From Hymenobacter lapidiphilus (lineage in GTDB: Bacteria > Bacteroidota > Bacteroidia > Cytophagales > Hymenobacteraceae), in contig NZ_QVLT01000034.1 of NCBI RefSeq assembly GCF_003417065.2, forward strand, positions 1 to 43,240: a stretch of 43,240 nucleotides of DNA, in the 5' to 3' direction. The notes beneath the pieces are model-generated. The model saw only the letters and a list, made by a program, of their open reading frames with translations. It made no database searches and was not told where the DNA came from. Both the position numbers and the translations under genes were made by a program. Of the stretch, positions 24,220 to 31,434 are shown in pieces. Numbering within the stretch: position 1 is the stretch's first letter; each line of letters starts with the position of its first letter.

Positions 24220-27200
24220 TTACAGCTTCTGCAAGCGGCTCACGTAGGCCTGCTTGGCACCTATTACGCGCACCACGTACAGGCCGTTGCTCAGGCTCGA
24301 CACATGCTGGCCGAGCTGCTTGTTTAGCTGCTCGGCCGAGCCGGTGCCTTCCAGCACGAGACGGCCGGTGGTGGTGTACACGCTCAGGTGCAGGTTCTGG
24401 CCGGTTTCGGGCACCTCAAACCGGATGCTGCTGCTGGTTGGGTTCGGGTACAGGTTCAGCGGGCCGGTAGCAGTGGCGGTTTGGGTGGCCAGCGGCGTCT
24501 GTGTCAGCGAGAAGCGCGTGAACACCGGGTAATGGTCGGTAGTAGTGGTGGCGTAGTTGGCTACGCCGGCGGCCAAATCGGTGCGGATGGCGGCCGAGCC
24601 GTTGATGTAATACGACGCCATCTGCCTGGTGGCTAATACATTGTCAATCACCGTCCCGAAGCCTACCGTCGATTGGGCGCCGGCCCGGGCCAGCGGCAGC
24701 GTGAGGGCCACGTAGTTGGGGTCGGCCACGAAGGCGTTGTACGACGATACGGCCGGCGTAACGCCCGTGGCAATGGTGCCTTCGAGTACGTCGTTGAAGT
24801 CGCCGAGCACCAGCGTATTGGAGCCGGGGTAGCTGGTGTCGAGCAGGTTTTTTAGTTGTTCGACCCCGGCTTTGCGGCGGGCATAATCGTTGGCCGAGCT
24901 GGCCGCGAAATTCGCCTTGGCGTGGATATTCACGAAGTTAACGCGCCGTGTGACGCCGTCGAGCGTGACGTCGGCGGCCATCAGGTAGGGGAAGCGGCCC
25001 GACGACCAGGCATTGAAGGCGGGGCAGTTTTGTGCCTCCGTGCAACGTAGCAAGCCCTCGAACTTCACGGGCCGTACGACATCCTTGCGGTAGATGAAGG
25101 TCAGCTTCTGGGTGGAGGCGTAGTCGGGGTCGTTGGCGTCGTCGCCGCGGGAGCCGAAATCAGAAGTTTTGTAGGCGTAGGACACGCCAAGCTGGGTCGA
25201 GAGCGTGGCAGTCAGGTTGCGCAGGCGCACCGTGTCCACCACTTCCTGCAGCACGTACACGTCAGCGGCCAGCGCTTTGAGTACGCTCGTTACGTTGGTC
25301 TGCTGCAGTTCCACGTCCGTGGGTCCCTGGCCCGCAACCGTCGAGCCGAACCATTCGATATTCCAGTTAACTATTTCCAGCGTTTTGGCCGCGTCGTAGG
25401 TGTTGCCGCTCAGGCTGAGCGTCGGTGTAGTTACGCCGGCCGTGGTAACGCTGGTCGTGGCGGCGTAGTCGGCCGCGGCCCGCGTGGGCAGGAAGCGTAC
25501 CCGGATGGGTAGCTGCCGGTTGCTGGCCTCGGCCTGGGTGTAGGTGAGGGTGGGGCTGAACACGAGGCTGTCTTTCGAGAGCTGGAACGCGGCGTTGGGC
25601 GACGTTACGGTTAGCGGGCCGGTCAGGTTGGTCGTCGTCAGCACGATGTTCCGGTAGGCCGGCGTGTTCACCGGCTGGTAGCCGAAATCCAGGTTCTGGC
25701 TGCTCAGGCGCACGGTGGGCGGCGAGGGCGCGGCCGAATTGGTCAGCACTACATCGTCCACGCTCCAGCGGGCGGCGGCGTTGGTGGTCGAGTTGTACAC
25801 GAAGGCCACGTACACGCCGCTCTGCTTGTAGGCGCTCAGGTCGAGGTAGTCATACTGCCACCGGTTCGAGTTCTGGGCGGGGAAGTCGGCGCTCAAATCG
25901 GTCCAGGTTACGCCACTGGCGTTGGGGTTGCCGGTGCCGGAGTAGGTGGTGGAAACCAGCAGGCGCAGGACCGGGCCATTGAAGGCCGTGCGGGACCAGT
26001 ACGAGAATAGCGGAAATGTGGTGCTGGTCAGGTTCAGGGCGGGCGAGATAAGCCAGTCCTCGTTGGCCACGTTGCCGCCGCCGGCGAAGCCGTTCATCTG
26101 CACGGCATTCGGGTAAGGAGCCGTGCTGCTTGGGTCGGTGGGGTTGCGCCCGAAGGTGGTGCAGGCCCAGGTCTGGGCGCCCGCCACGCTGTACTGCACC
26201 CAGCCGTCGGCCAAGGCAGTGGGGCTGGTGCAGGCATTGAAATCATACACGGTCTGGGTCGGGTCGTTGCCAGCCCCGCGGAGCGCCACGGTACGGCTGG
26301 TAGCGCCGGTGCTAAATGCGGTGGCCACGCCGCTAACCGGGCCGCTCGCCTGGCCCAAGGTGGTGGGCGTAAAGCGCACGTACACCAGTTGGGGCTGGGC
26401 CAGCTCGGCTACCGAGTACACTGCGGTGGTGTCAAAGTCCGTCCCGTTCTTCGAAACGGCGAAGGGCGCCGCCGTGCGCACCCTGGTATCGCCCGTCAGT
26501 CTGGTGCCCGTCAGGGTGAAGGTGCGCGGGGCCGAGGGCTGGTTGATGGTTTGCTTGCCGAAATCGAGCGTCGCCGGGGCCACGGCCAGTGTGGGCACGT
26601 TGGAGTTGGCGTTCCAGCTCAGCGCGAAGTCGTCGATGGCCGAGCTGGGGCGGCTGCCCGGGCCCGTAGTGGGCGTGGGGGCCACAATCCGAATCCAGAC
26701 CGGGCCTTCCTTGTTGTCGAGGGCTCCGCCGAAGCCAATCTTGATGGGGGCGTTGGCGAAAAACGGGCCGGTAGCAGCCGTGGAGCCAACCTGCGTGAAG
26801 GCCGTGGGCGTGGCCCCGAGGCCGTACTCCACCTGCCAGGTAGCGGTGCGCCCCACCGTGCTGTCGAGAGACTGCAGCCGGAAGTTCAGCTCGAAATCGG
26901 TTTTGCCGGTGGTGTTGGCCACCTGAAACACAAAGGCCGGCCCGGCCCCGGTGGGCGGGGTAGCGGTGCTGGTGCCGTCGCCGAAACTGCCGGTCTGGCG
27001 CACGCCCAGGGCCCGGTTGGTAGCTGCCGCCTGGTCGGCCGACGAAGTAGCGCGATTGAGGCCGGTGGCCGAAGCGAAGTTTTTGAACGCGCCGCCCGAA
27101 TTGCCCCAGGCGGTAGGAGCCGTAGTAAGCAGGGCCGGCGTGCCTATCCGGTTGGGCGCGGCGTTGGTATAAATGCTGAAGCCGGCCGGTAAGCCGCTGG

Positions 27201-27318
27201 CCAGCCCGTCGAAAGTTTCGATGTAGGGGCTGCTCGTGAGCGTAACCTGGGCCCGGACTTCCAACGAGGCTACGGTTAGCAGGCAGGCCCAGCTTAACAG
27301 GAGAAAACGTTTCATCAT
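24220..27318 (-). CDS. Secreted endonuclease/exonuclease/phosphatase-family protein with T9SS sorting domain
   Basis: This 1032-residue exported, multi-domain protein has a signal peptide (MMKRFLLLSWACLLTVASLE, cleaved near VRAQ). Residues about 30-230 form a jelly-roll-like region. About 235-345 is an ASPM/HYDIN-like Ig domain (LDFGKQTINQPSAPRTFTL). About 345-530 is a choice-of-anchor type domain (ANEDWLISPALNLTS). A second Ig domain (LDFGYQPVNTPAYRNIVL) precedes a metal-dependent EEP domain at about 640-945, with NWNIEWFG, YVLQEVVD, VNIHAKA, LVLGDFNDVL and TTTDHYPVF. The last 80 residues (LNLYPNPTSSSIRFEVPE, ending YVSRLQKL) are a type A T9SS sorting domain. It is probably a surface or extracellular nuclease for DNA or RNA scavenging; a phosphodiesterase on lipids is possible. 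An alternative start one codon later (27315) is equally good. Confidence 0.93.
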   Translation of the reverse strand: MMKRFLLLSWACLLTVASLEVRAQVTLTSSPYIETFDGLASGLPAGFSIYTNAAPNRIGTPALLTTAPTAWGNSGGAFKNFASATGLNRATSSADQAAATNRALGVRQTGSFGDGTSTATPPTGAGPAFVFQVANTTGKTDFELNFRLQSLDSTVGRTATWQVEYGLGATPTAFTQVGSTAATGPFFANAPIKIGFGGALDNKEGPVWIRIVAPTPTTGPGSRPSSAIDDFALSWNANSNVPTLAVAPATLDFGKQTINQPSAPRTFTLTGTRLTGDTRVRTAAPFAVSKNGTDFDTTAVYSVAELAQPQLVYVRFTPTTLGQASGPVSGVATAFSTGATSRTVALRGAGNDPTQTVYDFNACTSPTALADGWVQYSVAGAQTWACTTFGRNPTDPSSTAPYPNAVQMNGFAGGGNVANEDWLISPALNLTSTTFPLFSYWSRTAFNGPVLRLLVSTTYSGTGNPNASGVTWTDLSADFPAQNSNRWQYDYLDLSAYKQSGVYVAFVYNSTTNAAARWSVDDVVLTNSAAPSPPTVRLSSQNLDFGYQPVNTPAYRNIVLTTTNLTGPLTVTSPNAAFQLSKDSLVFSPTLTYTQAEASNRQLPIRVRFLPTRAAADYAATTSVTTAGVTTPTLSLSGNTYDAAKTLEIVNWNIEWFGSTVAGQGPTDVELQQTNVTSVLKALAADVYVLQEVVDTVRLRNLTATLSTQLGVSYAYKTSDFGSRGDDANDPDYASTQKLTFIYRKDVVRPVKFEGLLRCTEAQNCPAFNAWSSGRFPYLMAADVTLDGVTRRVNFVNIHAKANFAASSANDYARRKAGVEQLKNLLDTSYPGSNTLVLGDFNDVLEGTIATGVTPAVSSYNAFVADPNYVALTLPLARAGAQSTVGFGTVIDNVLATRQMASYYINGSAAIRTDLAAGVANYATTTTDHYPVFTRFSLTQTPLATQTATATGPLNLYPNPTSSSIRFEVPETGQNLHLSVYTTTGRLVLEGTGSAEQLNKQLGQHVSSLSNGLYVVRVIGAKQAYVSRLQKL

Positions 27319-27346
27319 AGAAGAGAAATTAAAAAGGCGGACAAAA

Positions 27347-27371
27347 CAAGCGGCTCAGATTGAGCCGCTTG
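27347..27371 (-). terminator. Terminator of the alkane monooxygenase gene
   Basis: CAAGCGGCTCA and TGAGCCGCTTG form a perfect 11-bp stem with a three-base loop. On the minus strand it is followed by TTTTGTCCGCCTTTTT, a clear U-tract. It ends the alkB transcript about 150 bp past its stop, just before the start of the secreted nuclease gene. Confidence 0.85.
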
Positions 27372-27520
27372 CGTCCGGCAAAACAGCTGTCAAAAATACC
27401 CCGAAAATGCCTTTAATGCAGCAAACGCCTGATTTATTAACATGCGATTTTCCATCGGCTGTGCCAACCAACAGATCAGAATGGCCCCGCGCATCTCTTC
27501 GCCCACCTCCGCCGGAAACG

Positions 27521-28546
27521 CTACTGAACAGCGGGCACCCGCCGGTTCATCACCTTAAACCAGAGTGGGGGCACGGCGGCCAGCAGCATCATGCCGGGGT
27601 AGCCGGTGGGCATTTGGGGCGAGGCCGGCTGGTGGCGCAGGGTGTGGTAGGGCCGCGAGGCCAGGTAGTGGTGGTCGGAGTGGCGGGTAAGCTCGTAAAG
27701 CAGGATGCGGCCCACGGCGTGCTCCGAGTTCCAGGAGTGCTGGGGCTGAACCCGTTCGTAGCCGCCGCCGGCCGTGCGTTGGCGCAGCAGGCCATAATGT
27801 TCCACGTAGTTCACCAGCTGAAACAGCGCCGCGCCCGCCCAGGCCAGCAGCCCGATCCATCCAAATACCAGCGTCACTATAGCAACAGCCCCCAATTGCA
27901 CCGCCATAAACCGCAGCAGCTGATTCTGCCCGCTCCAGGCCGGCACCTCCAGCCGCCGCAGCCGCTCGGCCTCCAGATGCCAGGCTGAGCGAAACTCTCC
28001 ACCCAAAGCCCGCGGTAAAAACTGCCAGAAGGGCTCGTTGAAGCGCGAGGTGGCCGGGTCGAGGGGCGTGGCTACATGGCGGTGGTGGCCCCGGTTGTGC
28101 TCAATGAAAAAGTGTAGGTACAAAGCGCTGCCCAGTAGCACCTGGGCCAGCCGCTGCTCGTAGCCGCGGCTCCGGTGCCCCAGCTCGTGGGCTACATTTA
28201 TGCCCAGCGAGCCGCCGCAAATGCCCATGCTCAGCACCAGCCCCGTCGTTTCCGCGCCCGTCAGCGGCACCTGCGTCAGCACCACCAGGTACCAGACCAG
28301 CAGGCCCACGTGCAGCGGCACGCACAAATACAGCAGCCAGTCGAAAAACGGGTGGTGCGCAGCCCCGGCCGTAGCGGGCTCGTTGCTGACGACGTTGCGC
28401 GGCGGCCACGCCAGCTCCAGCAGCGGCACCAACCCAAACACGAACAGCGGCGTGAGCCAGGCCCAGGGCCCCCGCCAGACCAGGCCCACGGCCACGCAGG
28501 CCGGCACGAGGTAGGCACTCAGGTAACGAAGGTCGGTGGGGCGCAT
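27521..28546 (-). CDS. alkB: Alkane 1-monooxygenase (AlkB family)
   Basis: This 341-residue integral-membrane diiron enzyme hydroxylates the terminal carbon of n-alkanes or related chains. The start MRPTDLRYLSAYLVPACVA (28546) is chosen because the frame only remains open further upstream through antisense of the LysR gene. About six membrane helices are visible. All family motifs are present: HELGHR (Hist-1), EHNRGHHRHV (Hist-2), NYVEHYGL (HYG motif) and RHSDHH (Hist-3), so the diiron site is intact. Length is slightly below the usual 370-400. No rubredoxin or rubredoxin reductase gene is in the window, so electron donors must be elsewhere. The divergent LysR gene 99 bp away is the likely regulator. 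Confidence 0.93.
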   Translation of the reverse strand: MRPTDLRYLSAYLVPACVAVGLVWRGPWAWLTPLFVFGLVPLLELAWPPRNVVSNEPATAGAAHHPFFDWLLYLCVPLHVGLLVWYLVVLTQVPLTGAETTGLVLSMGICGGSLGINVAHELGHRSRGYEQRLAQVLLGSALYLHFFIEHNRGHHRHVATPLDPATSRFNEPFWQFLPRALGGEFRSAWHLEAERLRRLEVPAWSGQNQLLRFMAVQLGAVAIVTLVFGWIGLLAWAGAALFQLVNYVEHYGLLRQRTAGGGYERVQPQHSWNSEHAVGRILLYELTRHSDHHYLASRPYHTLRHQPASPQMPTGYPGMMLLAAVPPLWFKVMNRRVPAVQ

Positions 28547-28624
28547 AAGTAGAAGTGTTTGGAAGGCAGAAGGTAAGCAGAAATCCGGGCCGCGGCAACG
28601 GTGGGCCGCCGTCCGGCCGCGAAA

Positions 28625-28643
28625 CCGCCGTAATTTGCGGCGG
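28625..28643. promoter_or_regulatory. Dyad in the alkB-lysR divergent gap
   Basis: CCGCCG-TAATTTG-CGGCGG, a 6+6 inverted repeat with a 7-base AT centre, ends 2 bp before the lysR ATG. LysR regulators often bind such interrupted dyads near their own promoter, so it is a candidate autoregulatory site. Confidence 0.35.
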
Positions 28644-28645
28644 CC

Positions 28646-29557
28646 ATGCTCTCCCAAGCCCACGAAGTATTTCTCGAAGTTGCCCGCCAGCTCAGCTTTA
28701 CCAAGGCGGGGCAGACGCTGTTTCTGAGCCAGTCGGCGGTGAGCAAGCGGGTGCGGGCGCTGGAGGAGCACTATAAAACGGGTCTGTTCGAGCGGCTGGG
28801 CAACAGCGTGCAGCTCACGCCGGCCGGCGAGCTGCTCTACCAGAAGCTGCTGCTGGCCCGTCAGCTCCAGCACGAGCTGCACCTCGAATTTGCGGCCCTC
28901 AGCCCCGCCTTCTCGCCCCCGCTCGACATGGTGATTGGGGCCAGCACCACCATTTCGCTCTACGTGATTCCGCCGGTGCTTTCGGCCTACCTGGGCCAGT
29001 TCCCCAACACCCGGCTCACGCTCAAAAACCGCAACTCCGAAAACATCCTCAAAGCCCTGCTCGACCACGAAATCGACCTGGGTATCATCGAGGGTATCCA
29101 CCGGGTCAGCAACGTCACCTACACGCCCCTGCTCACCGACGAGGTAATAGCGGTGTGCTCGGGCCGCAACCCGCTGCTGCGCCAACCCCTGCTGGCCGCC
29201 GACCTGCTCCGCACCCCCGTAGCCCTGCGCGAAACTGGCTCGGGTACGCTGGCCGTGCTCGAAGAGGCCCTGGCCGCTAAGGGCATCCGGCTCGCCGATT
29301 TGCCGGTGAAAGTGCGCCTGGGCGGCACCGAGGCCCTCAAAAACTTCGTCCGCGTGGATACCTGCCTGGCCTTCCTGCCCCGCCAGGCCGTCACGAAGGA
29401 GCTGGCCGCCGGCGAGCTGGTAGAGGTGCCAATTCTGGATCTGAACCTGGTGCGCCACTTCGAGTTCGTGCAGCGCAAAGGCACCGAAAACAACCTTCCC
29501 TACAAGGCTTTCGTGCAGTTTGCAAAACGGTATTATGGGGCAGAGGGACCGAAATAA
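28646..29557 (+). CDS. LysR family transcriptional regulator
   Basis: This 303-residue regulator has the winged helix-turn-helix at residues about 5-60 (EVARQLSFTKAGQTLFLSQ, with AVSKRVRALEEHYKTGLFER continuing it). The remaining sequence is a LysR substrate-binding domain, including LDMVIGASTTISLYVIPPVL, where the effector pocket begins, and LGIIEGIHRVSNVTYTPLL. Length and layout are standard. It is divergently transcribed from the alkane monooxygenase gene with a 99-bp shared gap, the classic arrangement for a LysR protein controlling its neighbour, so it is most likely an alkB activator. The inducer is not evident. A repeat element lies directly downstream. Confidence 0.95.
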   Translation: MLSQAHEVFLEVARQLSFTKAGQTLFLSQSAVSKRVRALEEHYKTGLFERLGNSVQLTPAGELLYQKLLLARQLQHELHLEFAALSPAFSPPLDMVIGASTTISLYVIPPVLSAYLGQFPNTRLTLKNRNSENILKALLDHEIDLGIIEGIHRVSNVTYTPLLTDEVIAVCSGRNPLLRQPLLAADLLRTPVALRETGSGTLAVLEEALAAKGIRLADLPVKVRLGGTEALKNFVRVDTCLAFLPRQAVTKELAAGELVEVPILDLNLVRHFEFVQRKGTENNLPYKAFVQFAKRYYGAEGPK

Positions 29558-29563
29558 AATGAA

Positions 29564-29675
29564 CGTCATACTGAGCGTAGCCAGAGGCGAAGTCGAAGCA
29601 TCTCTACCGCAGTGCTATTCCTGCTATTGGGTTTACCACTGCGGTAAAGATGCTTCGACTCGCCTCTGGCTACGC
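29564..29675. repeat. Long-hairpin dispersed repeat, copy B (degenerate)
   Basis: From 29564 it begins GTCATACTGAGC, a variant of the family end sequence. The arms (GCGTAGCCAGAGGCG then AGTCGAAGCATCT, mirrored downstream) form a near-perfect hairpin over 29575-29675. The right outer end module is absent, so the copy is degraded or truncated. It follows the lysR stop and precedes threonine synthase. Confidence 0.78.
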
Positions 29676-29745
29676 GGACGCCAGATGAAGCATTACACGG
29701 TTCTAACCACTATTCCCAAATGGCATAGCCTATTCCAAGTAGCCA

Positions 29746-29777
29746 TTTGTTTTCGGCATAGACGACGGGGAATTTTG
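29746..29777 (+). promoter_or_regulatory. Promoter candidate for threonine synthase
   Basis: TTTG at 29746-29749 is followed by a 20-bp spacer and GAATTTTG at 29770-29777, one mismatch from TAnnTTTG. The ATG is at 29795. Spacing is in the range for Bacteroidota -33/-7 promoters. Confidence 0.5.
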
Positions 29778-29794
29778 CGTTCAACTCCCTGCTT

Positions 29795-30997
29795 ATGAAC
29801 CCGACCCTCGAATCCATCACCTGCCTGCACGAGCTGGAATGCTCCGTTTGCGGCCAACCCCATTCCGCGCACCAGCTACAGCTCGTGTCCAAGTGCCACC
29901 AGATGCCGCTGGTAGCCTCCTACCACCTGTCGCCACAGCTTACCCCGGCCGCTGGTATCAACCAAGCCGATTCGTCTATGTGGCGCTACCGGGCCCTGCT
30001 GCCGCTATTCGACGACAAAAACAAGGTGAGCCTGGGCGAAGGCCTGACACCGCTGCTGCACCTGCCCACCCTCGGCGGCCGCTACGAGCTGGGTAGCCTG
30101 CTGCTTAAAGATGAAGGCCAGAACCCCACCGGCTCGTTCAAGGCCCGGGGCCTGAGCATGGCTGTTTCCAAGGCCAAGGAGCTGGGCGCGACCGGCTGCA
30201 TCATCCCGACGGCCGGCAACGCGGGCGTGGCCCTGGCCGCCTACTGCGCCCGGGCGGGCCTGCGGGCGGTGGTGGCCATGCCGCGTCACACGCCCAAGGC
30301 CTTCAAGGAGGAGTGCTATTGGTACGGGGCCGAAGTGCAGCTCATCGACGGCCTCATCAACGACTGCGCCGCCTGGGTGCGCCAGCACAACGCCAACGGG
30401 CAGCTGCTCGACGTGTCGACCCTGAAAGAGCCTTACCGCCTCGAAGGCAAGAAAACGATGGGCTATGAGCTGGCCGAAGAGCTCAACTGGCAGCTGCCCG
30501 ACGTGCTGCTCTACCCGGCTGGCGGCGGCACCGGCCTCATTGGTATCTGGAAGGCCTTCCGGGAAATGCAACAATTGGGCTGGCTGGCGCCCGACGCGAA
30601 ACTACCCCGCATGGTAGCCGTGCAGGCCGACGCCTGCCAGCCGCTGGTAGCCACCTACACGGGCCAGCAGGCCAATTGCCACGCCTACGTCGGCCGCCCC
30701 TCCATTGCCAACGGCCTGGCCGTGCCCCACCCGATGGGCGAGCAGATGATGCTGCGCGTGCTGGCCGAATCCAACGGTACGGCCCTGAGCATCACCGACG
30801 AGGAAATGATGGAAGGCATGCGTGAGCTGGCCCGCCACGAGGGCCTGTTTGTGGCGCCCGAGGGCGGGGCCGTCTGGATGGCCGCCCGCAAGTTGCTGGC
30901 CTCCGGTTGGATTGCCCCCGGCGAGCAGATTCTGCTGCTCAACACCGGCTCGGCCCAGAAGTATATGGACAACGTGGAAGGCCGCTGGGAGAAGTAA
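29795..30997 (+). CDS. thrC: Threonine synthase
   Basis: This 400-residue PLP enzyme makes threonine from O-phosphohomoserine, the last step of threonine synthesis. The cofactor lysine is Lys116 in NPTGSFKARG. The phosphate-binding loop is YPAGGGTGLIG, and SLGEGLTPLLHLP marks the start of the fold. The N-terminus has a partial zinc-ribbon: CSVCG at about 16-19 with another Cys10 and Cys34 (SKCHQMP), so the usual fourth Cys is missing. Fold-type II threonine synthases of this length fit well, and the related threonine dehydratase lacks this N-terminal ribbon. The gene is single, with its own promoter candidate, and the ammonium transporter follows 437 bp later. Confidence 0.93.
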   Translation: MNPTLESITCLHELECSVCGQPHSAHQLQLVSKCHQMPLVASYHLSPQLTPAAGINQADSSMWRYRALLPLFDDKNKVSLGEGLTPLLHLPTLGGRYELGSLLLKDEGQNPTGSFKARGLSMAVSKAKELGATGCIIPTAGNAGVALAAYCARAGLRAVVAMPRHTPKAFKEECYWYGAEVQLIDGLINDCAAWVRQHNANGQLLDVSTLKEPYRLEGKKTMGYELAEELNWQLPDVLLYPAGGGTGLIGIWKAFREMQQLGWLAPDAKLPRMVAVQADACQPLVATYTGQQANCHAYVGRPSIANGLAVPHPMGEQMMLRVLAESNGTALSITDEEMMEGMRELARHEGLFVAPEGGAVWMAARKLLASGWIAPGEQILLLNTGSAQKYMDNVEGRWEK

Positions 30998-31037
30998 GGG
31001 GTAATAACCTGGCGCGTGCGTGAGCCAGTTGCGTGAT

Positions 31038-31069
31038 AACAACCGGGTTTGCCCAGACGCCGGGTTGTT
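31038..31069 (+). terminator. Possible terminator of thrC
   Basis: AACAACC (31038-31044) pairs with GGTTGTT (31063-31069), extended imperfectly by further GC pairs. It lies 40 bp past the thrC stop. It lacks a long T-run. Confidence 0.4.
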
Positions 31070-31087
31070 CATTACCTCCGCCTCATA

Positions 31088-31116
31088 GGCCTTGTCCGAG
31101 CCTGCCGGACAAGGCC
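31088..31116. terminator. Strong hairpin downstream of thrC
   Basis: GGCCTTGTCCG and CGGACAAGGCC form a perfect 11-bp stem with a 7-base loop. No adjacent T-run is visible, so it may be a repeat-type or processing hairpin rather than an intrinsic terminator. Confidence 0.5.
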
Positions 31117-31383
31117 CGTTGCTCTTGTGCGCATTCTCCACGTTTGGTCCACCGATTTTTTTGTTGGTTTGGTTGGCTACGCTGGTCATCGGTTCGCTCG
31201 GTCTGGCTGCTGCCGGGCCGGCGCCGGGCTTCCGTTGCCAAAAAAGTGTTTGTCCGACTCTCGCTCTTATTTCAATAGCAGATATATCGCACCCTTCTAA
31301 ATAAGGCTATAAAACGGCTATTGATGTGCTTTTATAGACAAGTAGCCCTGTTATATGAAGAGCAATTCTGATAAAAGAAGAAT

Positions 31384-31427
31384 ATTTCAGTAATTATACC
31401 CTGTGAAATAGGGTCACGAACTGAAAT
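31384..31427 (+). promoter_or_regulatory. Nested dyad directly before the ammonium transporter gene
   Basis: Outer arms ATTTCAGT (31384-31391) and ACTGAAAT (31420-31427) pair perfectly. Between them ACCCT (31398-31402) pairs with AGGGT (31410-31414). The structure ends 7 bp before the ATG at 31435 in AT-rich DNA, so it could be a two-tier operator or a leader RNA structure that masks translation. Confidence 0.5.
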
Positions 31428-31434
31428 ACTTGTT

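Larger units (their letters stand above)
31000..31434. other. Non-coding gap between thrC and the ammonium transporter
   Basis: I accept no gene in these 435 bp; the short frames here have no recognisable domains. The left part is GC-rich with two hairpins (listed). From about 31260 it becomes markedly AT-rich up to the transporter ATG, as expected for a regulated promoter, and ends in a nested dyad. Confidence 0.5.

Noticed and set aside
27521..29569. One 682-codon open frame covering alkB and the whole antisense of lysR
   Set aside because: Only the part from 28546 encodes a recognisable protein. The upstream half is the antisense of a good LysR gene and has no domain; stop-free antisense frames are common in GC-rich DNA.
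31033..31304. Several short plus-strand frames between thrC and amt
   Set aside because: They overlap each other in different frames, cross two hairpins and show no signal peptide, domain or consistent codon use.
31403..31417. CRP-like site TGTGA...TCAC before the ammonium transporter
   Set aside because: The spacing between half-sites is 7 rather than 6 bases, the right half ends TCACG rather than TCACA, and the bases are better explained as part of the nested dyad.
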